DNA of 35,613 nucleotides from CBCXVS01 sp965178525 (GCA_965178525.1 CBCXVS010000036.1:1-35613), one strand, 5' to 3'. Positions 9,001 to 16,185 are shown, counted from the stretch's first letter. Notes: generated by a model not told the origin, from the sequence alone. A program made the numbers and translations.

Positions 9001-9344
9001 TGCAAGCTGGAGACGTGATTTTTCCCGAAGGGGAGCTGAGCCAAGATCTCTACCTGATTGTTGCCGGCAAGGTCGATATCGTGCAGCAACGTCGTGAGAC
9101 GATGCATACTATCGTGACGCTGGACGCGGGAGACTACTTTGGAGATAAAGCCATCTTCGAGGAACAGCCGCGCTCCGCCGGGGCTGTCGTGGCGCAGCCG
9201 GTCAAGCTCTTGATGCTCAGTCCCGAGCGCTTCCGACAGATCGTGGTGCAAGAACCCGCGATTTCCTTCGAAATTTTCCGCGAACTCTCCGCGCGTCTCC
9301 GTCGTCTCGACGAGACCGCCTATGCCACGGCGGACGGCGGATAA
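6015..9344 (+). CDS. nucleotide-transporter-like membrane protein with HEAT repeats and cNMP-binding domain
   Basis: 1109 residues. Residues ~20-425 form about 12 membrane segments resembling the ATP/ADP translocase (TLC/Npt) branch of the MFS fold. About 430-900 are helical HEAT-type repeats (repeating LEDEDVELRELTLQVL-like units). Residues ~965-1095 are a cyclic-nucleotide-binding domain: FLKRIPLFHSM, then GDVIFPEGE, and a phosphate-binding cassette GDKAIFEEQPRSA near 1040, with the Glu replaced by Lys in the usual GE but the Arg-Ser-Ala kept. The likely job is inner-membrane transport of nucleotides or a related solute, gated or assembled in response to cAMP/cGMP. It is divergent from two cyclase genes and has a strong promoter. 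TLC proteins are usually near 500 residues, so this is a large fusion. The substrate is not known. The ORF is intact, in contrast to its signalling neighbours. Confidence 0.8.
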   Translation: MQSYVLRILGALFPVERHEWPKALMLLSAVTLLGIGSSASRAAAEGLFLTRFGVEFLPYLQLVNPFLVVMATTVYGMFANRVSNSRLMIYTALAPVPLIIVMRGLMAFDLNWVYFALFAFVLAYASVWSTSWAVYLPGHYDVQEAKRLIPFVNSGLLVGTVLGGIGVALCVPLIGASNVLFIWMAALLGAVVVVHMIAKLYTAMEAEARKAKVTGPRSSAKKSGLLTNLKEGVIYARSSPLFLTTTLATITTFMALQLIDFESSKIFARQFPSSAELTAFLGVVDGLTTIVALLVQLFVLPRLIRRFGVQGANLVFPYTLTAAFGALLAAPILLSGVFARFTRLSLMPSLRGPTRSLILNAVPKKTGAVVRSLNTGIVLPVGQILGALVLVAMKGLSIPILFPILGLLIAAIYVFYTYRQNTAYGGALLDLLKEDKIHLLDLGDDELRQLDPAAVAAISERLSTDQSALNQVAEDLSAEQSQYMQEIVLAQEKEALAAIELLRTIGSRPAFDALRQHLPYASPRLTAAALDALATIGGEGTAAVLSPYVDHAAPQIRLTAMDGLRRLGDTAIYQRMETMLDDPHVQVRAMALSVVLGETQGSASERATRIWETMLDAVDKETRLAALSVFANVPETSLQGRLYPALDQQDADIRRGALQALHQLAEAGRIRELDASLLRTLEDEDVELRELTLQVLRSVGTDAALEHMLVLLDDEQPSVQETLVNAIKPFGKRAMEPLLACLQSPQRSLRAKEGALLALARLDGVPEEQLLSFWETELREVYGAKLMLTCLEEQTPLDADAFLQVALRDAYERRLSLLVQLLAVWSTPEVARLVDSGLHDTDRQKRPLALEALESLTERRFTRLFLPILKTEGSAGEDWREVAQRQWELVCTDVRAVIEMCRQSGGKWLVVGALLSEHARAVATNGTWQDRLRALLESAEDDDVRRTAHHLLGMEASDAGLASTDIMLFLKRIPLFHSMSLDQLHTIAAQLVEREMQAGDVIFPEGELSQDLYLIVAGKVDIVQQRRETMHTIVTLDAGDYFGDKAIFEEQPRSAGAVVAQPVKLLMLSPERFRQIVVQEPAISFEIFRELSARLRRLDETAYATADGG

Positions 9345-9477
9345 CGCCTCGACCGGCCTCAGCCATCCCAACGCTTCGTACGGTGAGATACCTTTGTCGT
9401 GTACACCTTCTATCCTACCGCCCCCATGGTTGGGTATACTGAGCCAGTCTTGTAAATCCCATGACTTGTACGGACAG

Positions 9478-9499
9478 ACCTCCTTAGCAATCGGGAGGT
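9478..9499 (+). promoter_or_regulatory. hairpin covering the ribosome-binding site of the hybrid kinase
   Basis: ACCTCC (9478-9483) pairs with GGAGGT (9494-9499) across a 10-nt loop. The right arm is the Shine-Dalgarno sequence 9 nt before ATG 9509, so the leader can sequester its own ribosome-binding site. The structure is seen; a regulatory role is inferred. Confidence 0.4.
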
Positions 9500-9508
9500 G
9501 TGGAGCTT

Positions 9509-10063
9509 ATGACGTTACGGACGAAATTAGGCGCCACGGCCTTGCTGCCCCCTTTGGTTGGGTTGATGCTTTCTTGCGCCCTATGGCTCACCTCCCAGCA
9601 AACAGCCCAGCTCGCCAATACGGAGCACCTGACAGCGCGGAGGCCGCAGACCGTCGTCACGCCCCAAGGCTGGACCCCGCGGCTCACGCTGATTCTGAGT
9701 GGCTCTATTTTAGGGATGACTGCCCTTGTATCCTGGCGTATTGGAAGCCGTATTGTCAAGTCTCTCCATGATCTACGCGAAAGTGCCAACAACATTGCAG
9801 CAGCGGATCTCGATCACCGAGTCGCCATACCTACGCACGACGAAATGGGTCAGCTCGCGCAGGCCTTTAACCGCATGACGGAGCGTTTACACACCTCGTA
9901 CACGGCCTTACAAGAGGAAATCGCCGAGCGTCGGCGCGCCGAAAAGACCTGGCAACAGCGAGAAGCTCAACTGCGGTTCATCATCGATAACGTCCCTGTT
10001 ATCATTGCGTACTGCGACCGCGAGGACCGGTACCAATTCGTCAATAACACCTTTGCACGGTGA
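9509..10063 (+). CDS. hybrid histidine kinase, 5' fragment (TM-HAMP-PAS)
   Basis: The start is ATG 9509, because GGAGG lies 9 nt upstream; the GTG at 9500 is too close to that site. Two membrane helices (about residues 8-28 and 58-75) flank a short periplasmic part. A HAMP domain follows (SLHDLRESANNIAAADLDHR...DEMGQLAQAFNRM), then a coiled linker and the first half of a PAS domain (FIIDNVPVIIAYCDR). The frame stops at TGA 10061-10063 in the PAS motif FVNNTFAR-stop-YGIP. Related PAS domains carry Trp or another aromatic there, so TGG to TGA is the simplest explanation. The homology continues in the same frame after the stop. 5' part of a disrupted gene. Confidence 0.7.
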   Translation: MTLRTKLGATALLPPLVGLMLSCALWLTSQQTAQLANTEHLTARRPQTVVTPQGWTPRLTLILSGSILGMTALVSWRIGSRIVKSLHDLRESANNIAAADLDHRVAIPTHDEMGQLAQAFNRMTERLHTSYTALQEEIAERRRAEKTWQQREAQLRFIIDNVPVIIAYCDREDRYQFVNNTFAR

Positions 10064-10099
10064 TACGGTATCCCCGCAGCCAACGCCTCCGGCAGCCCC

Positions 10100-11068
10100 G
10101 TGCGGACGCTGCTCGGTGACGCAGCCTATGCGCAAATCCATCCGCATGTCGTGCAAGCGCTCGCCGGCGATGAGGTGGCTTTCGAGATGCTGATGCCTTT
10201 TCCCGGTGGTGACGCCCGGCATATCAGCGCCAAATTTGTTCCCCATGTGGACATCGAAGGACGTGTGCCGGGATTTGTCGCGTTGGTGGAAGACATCACC
10301 GAACGCAAACGCCTGGAAGAAGAAATCCGGCAGTCCCAAAAAATGCAATCCATCGGGACCTTAGCCGGCGGCATTTCCCATGAGTTCAATAATATCCTGT
10401 CCGCGATGATGGGTTATACCGAACTCACACAAGCTGAAATGCCGCCCGAGAGCACCGCGTGGGAGAATCTCCAGGTGGTCCATATGGCGGGCATGCGGGC
10501 GAAAGAACTGATTCAGCAGATCTTGGCCTTCAGTCGGCAGCAGCCTGCAGAGCGGCAACCGGAACCCTATGCGCCGCTTGTCCAAGAGGTGCTTAGTCTC
10601 CTCCGCGCCTCGCTCCCCAAAACCATTGAGATTCGCCAGGAGTTCGGACGCGATGTCGGCTGCTGCTTGGCCGACCGCACCCAGATGCACCAGATCATGA
10701 TGAATCTCTGTACCAATGCCGAACATGCCATGCGCGAGACGGGTGGCATACTGGAGGTGCGGGTTGATACCACGGAGGTGGACGAGACCTTCGCGATCCG
10801 CCATGCTCCACTTCGGCCCGGCCCTCATATCCGTCCACCATTCGCGACACCGGTCACGGCATGCCCCCGAGGTGTTGGAGCGCATCTTCGACCCGTTCTA
10901 TACGACCAAGGAAGTGGGACAAGGCACCGGCATGGGGTTGGCGATCGTGCACGGCATTGTCACGAATCACGGCGGAGCGATCACGGTAGACAGTACCCCG
11001 GGTGCGGGCACAACGGCCGTCGTTTACTTCCCCCGGCTGGTCGAACCCGCCAATGTAGACGTGTCTGA
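10100..11068 (+). pseudogene. hybrid histidine kinase, middle fragment (PAS-HisKA-N box)
   Basis: Same frame as the upstream fragment. Meaningful sequence begins right after the TGA (YGIPAANASGSPVRTLL) and runs to about 10834. It covers the end of PAS (FVALVEDITERKRLEEE), the HisKA H-box GGISHEFNNILSAMMG with its phospho-acceptor His, and the N-box IMMNLCTNAEHAM of the ATPase domain. After HIR at 10834 this frame becomes low-quality shadow sequence. One base appears lost between 10835 and 10839: the +2 frame then reads IRDTGHGMP, the expected G1 box. No convincing start exists for independent translation. Confidence 0.65.
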
Positions 11069-11555
11069 GGACGCCAAATCCGTTCCGCATGGCAAAGGGT
11101 GTGTGTTGCTTGTTGATGACGAAGCGATGTTAGCGTGCATCATGGAAGGGATGTTGATACGTCTCGGCTATGAGGTCGAAACGGTCGTGAGCCCGGACGA
11201 GGCGTTCGACCTGTTTCACGCCAACCCAGATCGTTTCGACCTGGTCATCACCGATCAAACCATGCCGCGGATGACCGGGGCGAAACTGACCACGGCGCTG
11301 CGGGCGATTCGTCCGGATATCCCGGTCATTCTCTGCACCGGCTTCAGCCATACCATCGACGCCGAACAAGCCCACGCCTTAGGCATTGATGCATTCCTCA
11401 TGAAACCGATCGGCCTGCGTGAACTCGGGTCAACCGCGCATCAGGTCCTCGCCCAAAACGCGGAGATGTCAAACCTGGGACTTGACTCCCTCAACACCAC
11501 GGAGCGCGGCCGTGACCACGCACAGCCGCCAACGCCCCGGGTCAATCGCAACTAA
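10716..11555 (+). pseudogene. hybrid histidine kinase, 3' fragment (ATPase end and receiver)
   Basis: Homology begins at about 10865 with PEVLERIFDPFYTTK and GQGTGMGLAIVHGIV (the F and G2 boxes of the ATPase domain), followed by a C-terminal receiver domain (CVLLVDDEA, phospho-acceptor in DLVITDQTMP, FLMKPIG). The stretch 10716-10864 in this frame is not homologous. A run of five C (10863-10867) marks the second missing base, which would join ATGCCC to the GAGGTG frame. With TGA reverted and both bases restored, the gene would be about 683 codons: TM-HAMP-PAS-HisKA-HATPase-REC. The stop codon overlaps the convergent deaminase gene by 4 nt. Confidence 0.65.
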
Positions 11556-12046
11556 AAGAAGTGGTGAGTGGTGACTTGCCCGATATCCTCGTTCCACACC
11601 TCAGGATAAGCCGCGATGTAATCCGCCAACATCGCCATACACGCCGGCGACGCGAGATCGACGATCTCAACGCCATGGTCACGCAGCCAGACGATGCCAC
11701 CGGTAAAGTTGACTGATTCCCCGACGACAACCGCACCAATATTGAATTGGCGCACCAATCCGCTACAATACCAGCATGGCGCCAGAGTGGTCACCATGAT
11801 GGTATCGCGGTAGCTCCGCTGCCGTCCGGCCTTGCGAAATGCATCGGTTTCGCCGTGCGCCGAAGGGTCGCCATCTTGGACACGGCGATTGTGGCCGCGT
11901 CCGAGCAAGAGCCCCTGGCGATTAAACAGGGCAGCGCCAATCGGAATACCGCCTTCTGCCAGCCCTTGGCGCGCTTCCTCAAGCGCCACCGTGAGCATCG
12001 CGGCATAATCAGGCGGGTGGACGCCCGCGATGACGTCTTCGGCCAT
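11552..12046 (-). CDS. cytosine deaminase, yeast Fcy1 type
   Basis: 164 residues, a zinc-dependent deaminase of the CDA fold converting cytosine to uracil (pyrimidine salvage). Zinc ligands and catalytic Glu are seen: HGE at 64-66 and PCWYC with Cys 91 and Cys 94. Similarity to the yeast cytosine deaminase runs the full length: EGGIPIGAAL, GRGHNRRVQ, VVVGESVNF and the C-terminal WNEDIG. That separates it from tRNA adenosine deaminase TadA and from bacterial CodA (a TIM-barrel enzyme). ATG 12046 is chosen over the longer ORF start because AGAGGAGAG lies just upstream. It is convergent with the broken kinase, and the secreted phytase-like gene lies upstream on the same strand. Confidence 0.85.
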   Translation of the reverse strand: MAEDVIAGVHPPDYAAMLTVALEEARQGLAEGGIPIGAALFNRQGLLLGRGHNRRVQDGDPSAHGETDAFRKAGRQRSYRDTIMVTTLAPCWYCSGLVRQFNIGAVVVGESVNFTGGIVWLRDHGVEIVDLASPACMAMLADYIAAYPEVWNEDIGQVTTHHFF

Positions 12047-12069
12047 CGATCTCTCCTCTGGTCGCACAT

Positions 12070-13137
12070 CTACTCGATCGTCGCCGGTCCAAGCCGGAAC
12101 TGCACGAGTAGGGTGCGTTGGAAGGTGTTGTAATTATCATCGGACAGCAGGTAGAGCAAAAGTCCTCCCTGCGGTCCCTGCCGGATCACAAGTCCCTCGA
12201 AATTGTCCACGGACAAGGGTTGGGCGAGACGCAAGATGACACGCCCACGTAGCTGGGTTCCCGGCCGGATACTGGCGCGGGCAATATGTCGGAGCCGTAT
12301 AGCGAGTCCCGAGAGAAAACGATAGCGCCGCTCGAGCAAGAGCAGGCCGCCCCCAGGCAACGCGGCGAGGTCGGTCGGGTTGAAGCCGTTGGAAGGCCGG
12401 TACGCAATGGCGGCAAAGCGCCCCCCGGTGATGAGCCACCCTTTGAAACTGCCGTCTCGATTTTTGAAACGTTCTGTCAACACCAATAATCGGCCGTCCG
12501 ACAGCCGTGTCAGGCCCTCTGGACCGCCATTCCGCGGCGCCCGCGACAGCTCACGCGGCATGCGTACCGGCTCGGGCCATGCCGTAAACGCAGCCGGAGA
12601 CGGCGGATACCGCCACACGCGGTGCAGCTGTTCAAACGCCACGAGCCAAGCGCCGTCTGGTTCCTGCACGAGGGCTTCGGCATCTCTCTGGCGACGCCTA
12701 GTTCGACGGCCATCAGGCGTCCGCAGAGGCACGATCTCCCATTGGCGGATGTGGGTCAGCCGGCCCACGTGATCATGGGTCAGGCGCGCCGATAAACCGT
12801 GGCCATGATCCGATACCGCATAGAGGATCTGACCGGTCGGATCGATAGCCAATCCCGACAAGCCGCCGAATCGCTTATCATCCGAGCGCAGAACAAACCC
12901 GCTCAGCAAGGTGAGTTTGCCAAAGCGTGTGCGGCTTGGGGCCTTCGGGTCCAGTACCAGGGGTGCAGTGCGGACACTCAAGGACGCGGCGCCGGCAGGC
13001 ACACCGGCAATGAATACCATGAAAACGAAGCAGAGCATCAGTCTCTGTATCAACGGGTTGACATCTCTTGCCTCGGGAAACATGCGAAAGCGGCGTTGGT
13101 CTAGGACGGTTACAACGATCATTATCGGATGTCTCAC
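12070..13137 (-). CDS. secreted phytase-like/esterase-like beta-propeller protein
   Basis: 355 residues of the esterase-like-activity-of-phytase family (PF13449 type). After an N-terminal segment containing a hydrophobic signal region (about residues 33-50, LMLCFVFMVFIAGVPAGA), the sequence has the family landmarks FGGLSGLAIDPTG, YAVSDHGHG, RDAEALV, GGPEGLTRL, GFNPTDLAALPGG and VDNFEGLVI, expected of a propeller. It is probably periplasmic. The substrate is unknown, and phytase activity cannot be inferred. GTG 13137 has GAAGG 6 nt upstream. A shorter start at ATG in MFPEARD is possible and would give a more typical signal peptide. 23 bp separate its stop from the deaminase start, so the two may be cotranscribed. 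Confidence 0.75.
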   Translation of the reverse strand: MRHPIMIVVTVLDQRRFRMFPEARDVNPLIQRLMLCFVFMVFIAGVPAGAASLSVRTAPLVLDPKAPSRTRFGKLTLLSGFVLRSDDKRFGGLSGLAIDPTGQILYAVSDHGHGLSARLTHDHVGRLTHIRQWEIVPLRTPDGRRTRRRQRDAEALVQEPDGAWLVAFEQLHRVWRYPPSPAAFTAWPEPVRMPRELSRAPRNGGPEGLTRLSDGRLLVLTERFKNRDGSFKGWLITGGRFAAIAYRPSNGFNPTDLAALPGGGLLLLERRYRFLSGLAIRLRHIARASIRPGTQLRGRVILRLAQPLSVDNFEGLVIRQGPQGGLLLYLLSDDNYNTFQRTLLVQFRLGPATIE

Positions 13138-13389
13138 ATCGCCTTCTCTCTGTCAGGTCTCATCCATAGTTGCAAACGCTCTCGGCGTCTCGGACAGCGT
13201 CCGGTATGTCCGGCCTTTGCGCCAATGCACGCATAGCATAACAGGTCACCATCCGACATGAGTCGAGTTTTGATTTGTGTTCGATCTGCGTCCAGGATAG
13301 TATAAGATAAGTTCTGAAACTTCGAATGGTATCGAATGCGTGCACAGGTTAGCAACCTCCTGAGATGCATGACGGTAAAGAGCAAGATT

Positions 13390-13836
13390 ATGCTACCTGA
13401 ATGGCTCCGTGCGTACGAGACAGCCCTCTGGTGGCTGGGAGCGTTGTCCGTACTGACGTTTTTCGGCACTCTTGTTGTCATCCCGCTTCTTGTGGTGCGT
13501 ATCCCGACCGACTATTTCATCCGTGATCGGCAACCTGGCGAACCAGAGCGCTGGTCGGCTCTGCACATGCTCGCGAAGGCCGTGAAGAATATCATCGGTT
13601 GTATTTTCATTCTGACAGGGATCGCCATGTTGGTCTTACCCGGTCAAGGCGTCATCACGATTCTACTGGGTATGATGTTGATGAATTTTCCCAGCAAACG
13701 CGCTTTCGAACGCCGCATCGTCGAGCAACCAACGGTTCTGCGGGCGATCAACTGGATGCGGCAGCGTGCGCGCCGTCCCCCACTGATCCTGACCAAACCG
13801 GATGTTCCTGCCAACGATCAGCAACCCCATAGCTGA
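13390..13836 (+). CDS. small PGPGW-type membrane protein
   Basis: 148 residues. Two hydrophobic segments are visible: about 12-35 (WWLGALSVLTFFGTLVVIPLLV) and 68-95 (IIGCIFILTGIAMLVLPGQGVITILLG). LPGQGVITI matches the loop that defines the putative-transmembrane PGPGW family, a family of unknown function. The C-terminus is basic and cytoplasmic in character. I start it at ATG 13390 (MLPEWLRAYE). The same frame is open back to ATG 13336, but that start has no ribosome-binding site. It is divergent from the phytase-like gene with about 250 bp between them. Confidence 0.65.
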   Translation: MLPEWLRAYETALWWLGALSVLTFFGTLVVIPLLVVRIPTDYFIRDRQPGEPERWSALHMLAKAVKNIIGCIFILTGIAMLVLPGQGVITILLGMMLMNFPSKRAFERRIVEQPTVLRAINWMRQRARRPPLILTKPDVPANDQQPHS

Positions 13837-14002
13837 GACCGTAGGCCCTGTCCCAACCCGCCCCGCCTGCCCCTCGCTTCAGAGGAACTGTTGTCAGATG
13901 TTTGACGACGGTTACCAGAGCCATGACGCTGGGACCGGGTTCGGGCGTCCGCACCTACGCGCGTTTGTATGGTGATGGTTATCACGCTTCTAGCCTCATT
14001 TC

Positions 14003-14017
14003 TGGCACGATTTTTGC
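14003..14017 (+). promoter_or_regulatory. sigma-54 (RpoN) promoter
   Basis: CTGGCACGATTTTTGC matches the -24/-12 consensus YTGGCACGRNNNTTGC at every fixed base (TGGCACG at 14003-14009, TTGC at 14014-14017, GG-to-GC distance exactly 12). The predicted start is near 14029, so the 72-nt element would be transcribed as part of the leader. No sigma-54 activator gene is in the window. Confidence 0.7.
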
Positions 14018-14060
14018 CCCTCAAACATAGCGACATGAATAAAAGATGAAAAGCCGTTGT

Positions 14061-14132
14061 AAATACCTGGACAACATTGCCTTTATACATTTCTCCAGAG
14101 GAAAAATATACATTTAATTTTGTTTCGGTACT
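14061..14132 (+). repeat. 72-nt leader element, copy A
   Basis: AT-rich segment with about 62 of 72 positions identical to the reverse complement of 21680-21751. The last 21 nt (14112-14132) are identical in both. It lies 25 nt before the kinase start, in gene-sense orientation, and downstream of the sigma-54 promoter. The ends are a weakened inverted repeat (AAATACC/GGTACTC). See copy B. Confidence 0.75.
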
Positions 14133-14157
14133 CAGAAACCGAGCATATGCCTTTAGG

Positions 14158-16005
14158 ATGGCGGATACGCCCATGACCTATACGTCACTCAAAGTGTTAT
14201 TGATTGAAGATGATCCCGGCGATACTTACCTGCTGCAGACCTTGCTTACCCGCGTCGATCAAGTCGCGTTCCATCTGGTCTGCGCCGACCGGCTCTCGAC
14301 CGGACTCGAGTACCTCAAAGAGCAAGCATTCGACATTATGCTGATGGACCTGTCGTTGCCCGATAGCCTCGGGCTCACGACGATCGCCACCGTGCGCACG
14401 CACACTCTCGACGTCCCGATTGTTGTCCTCACCGGTCTGGATGACGATGAAATCGCGATGCAAGCGGTCCAAGCAGGGGCCCAGGATTATTTGGCCAAAG
14501 GTCATCTCGACGACAACATGCTGACGCGTTCCATACGTTATGCGGTCGAACGCCATCGCCTGCGCATCGCTCTGGAACAAGCGCGGCGACAAGAGGAAGA
14601 GGGCCTGAAAAAAGCCTACGACGAACTCGAAACGCGCGTGGAAGAGCGTACCGCCGCTCTGAAACGCGCCAACGAACATCTGCACGCCGAAATTTTAGAA
14701 CGCAAAAAAGCCGAACGCGAGCGCGAAGCCTTGGTGGCGCATCTCATGGACGTCAATCGCTCGCTCGAGGACCTGACGGAGAAAGTCCAACAGAGCCATC
14801 GGGAAAACGAGCAGTTGCTTGCAGCGATTCCCTCGATCCTGATTGGCGCTGAAGCAAATGGCTGCATCAGCCAGTGGAACACGCGCGCTGAAGCCGCCTT
14901 GGGCCTGACGCAAACCCAAGTCCTCGGACGTCCATTACACGATTGCCCTCTGCCGTGGGACCGGGCCACCGTCCTCGAAGGGGTCACAACGTGCCGCCAG
15001 GGGCAACAGGCGATCCAACTCGATGACGTCCATTTCACCCGGGCGAACGCGCCCAAGCGATTTCTTAGTCTCACCATTAGTCCGATACAGAGCGGTTCAC
15101 ACGATGGCCTCGGGGTGTTGATTCTGGGACAAGACATCACGGACCGCAGACTGCTCGAGAGTCAACTGGCGCAGGCGCAGAAGCTCGAAGCGATTGGGCA
15201 ATTGGCATCGGGTATTGCGCATGAGATCAACACGCCAACCCAATACGTGAGCGATAATACGCGCTTCTTGCAAGATGCTTTTGGCGATCTCTACACCCTC
15301 CTGCAACAGTACGAGTCGGTCTGCCAGCATGCACGAGAAGCCTCGCTCACCCCTGCGCTCCTCGAACAGACCGAACGTCTGGTGCTGCAAGTCGATGCGC
15401 CGTATCTGTGTGACGAAATTCCCGCGGCCATCCGGCAATCGCTCGAAGGTCTTGAGCGGGTGGCCACCATTGTCAAAGCCATGAAAGACTTTTCGCATCC
15501 CGGAGGGGAGGAAAAAGTCACGATCGACTTGAACAAGGCGATTGACAGTACCATTACGGTGGCCCGCAATGAGTGGAAATATGTCGCTGACATGGTCACG
15601 GACTTGGATCCGAATCTCCCGGCTGTACCCTGTCTGGCTGGCGATATTAACCAGGTGATTCTCAATATTGTGGTCAATGCCGCTCACGCCATTAGCGATA
15701 TCGTCGAGGAAGGGGCCGACGCCAAAGGGAGCATCACCGTACAAACCCGCCATGTCAGTCCTTGGGCTGAGATTCGCATCCAGGATACGGAGCCAGGTAT
15801 TCCCGACGACATTCGCGACAAAGTCTTCGATCCGTTTTTCACCACGAAAGATGTGGGCCGAGGCACCGGGCAAGGGTTGGCGATTGCCCATGCCGTGGTG
15901 GTTGATAAACATAGTGGCGCCATTACGTTTGAAACAGAGATCGGGCAAGGTACCACCTTTATTATTCGTCTACCGCTTGAAGCTTCAACCGTTTATTCCA
16001 CATAA
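14158..16005 (+). CDS. receiver-PAS-histidine kinase
   Basis: 615 residues, cytoplasmic. The N-terminal receiver (residues 8-130) has IEDD, Asp 64 and Lys 114. A long coiled coil (about 135-220) follows, then a PAS domain (220-330) and HisKA with H-box GIAHEINTP (His 355), of the type whose sequence continues TQYVSDNTRF. The ATPase domain has NIVVNAAHA, DPFFTTKDVG and GTGQGLAIAHA. The first glycine box reads DTEPGIP instead of DTGPGIP, an unusual Gly-to-Glu change in the ATP lid region. It is first in a phosphorelay cluster and transcribed from a sigma-54 promoter. ATG 14158 and ATG 14173 are both possible starts. The frame extends to TTG 14077, but that stretch is the repeated element and is not taken as coding. 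Confidence 0.8.
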   Translation: MADTPMTYTSLKVLLIEDDPGDTYLLQTLLTRVDQVAFHLVCADRLSTGLEYLKEQAFDIMLMDLSLPDSLGLTTIATVRTHTLDVPIVVLTGLDDDEIAMQAVQAGAQDYLAKGHLDDNMLTRSIRYAVERHRLRIALEQARRQEEEGLKKAYDELETRVEERTAALKRANEHLHAEILERKKAEREREALVAHLMDVNRSLEDLTEKVQQSHRENEQLLAAIPSILIGAEANGCISQWNTRAEAALGLTQTQVLGRPLHDCPLPWDRATVLEGVTTCRQGQQAIQLDDVHFTRANAPKRFLSLTISPIQSGSHDGLGVLILGQDITDRRLLESQLAQAQKLEAIGQLASGIAHEINTPTQYVSDNTRFLQDAFGDLYTLLQQYESVCQHAREASLTPALLEQTERLVLQVDAPYLCDEIPAAIRQSLEGLERVATIVKAMKDFSHPGGEEKVTIDLNKAIDSTITVARNEWKYVADMVTDLDPNLPAVPCLAGDINQVILNIVVNAAHAISDIVEEGADAKGSITVQTRHVSPWAEIRIQDTEPGIPDDIRDKVFDPFFTTKDVGRGTGQGLAIAHAVVVDKHSGAITFETEIGQGTTFIIRLPLEASTVYST

Positions 16006-16043
16006 AGATTTACTGCTCCCACACCGATAAGGTAAGCACTTCT

Positions 16044-16070
16044 GAACGCTCTCCTCACGGGGCAGCGTTC
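16044..16070 (+). terminator. hairpin after the receiver-PAS-kinase gene
   Basis: GAACGCT (16044-16050) pairs with AGCGTTC (16064-16070) across 13 nt, 38 bp after the stop codon. Only a short pyrimidine stretch follows, so termination would be partial at best. Confidence 0.35.
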
Positions 16071-16185
16071 CCTATTTCTGTGCTGTGTCATGTCCTGACG
16101 GCGTCACAGGCGCTGGCCTCAGACCCTCTTCCACAAGGCTATCGCCTCTGCGGACCGGCATCAGACGGCGGGGCAGACACATGCC

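Larger units (their letters stand above)
13837..14157 (+). other. regulatory intergenic region before the receiver-kinase gene
   Basis: 321 bp without a gene. It contains a GTGA-N6-TCAC palindrome (13972-13985, eight of ten CRP/FNR consensus bases), the sigma-54 promoter (14003-14017) and the 72-nt repeated element (14061-14132). The last 100 bp are clearly AT-rich against the GC-rich surroundings. Confidence 0.6.

Noticed and set aside
1265..10063. Stop-codon reassignment (TAG or TGA read as an amino acid genome-wide)
   Set aside because: Clear genes in the window end in TAG (hemC, rsmD, receiver 19090-19467) and in TGA (hemA, the PGPGW protein, mpa-side genes). Local decay or error is simpler.
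14077..14157. In-frame N-terminal extension of the receiver-kinase from TTG 14077
   Set aside because: It has no ribosome-binding site and coincides with the repeated 72-nt element. In copy B the equivalent frame has no start codon and a stop just upstream, so the element is not treated as coding.
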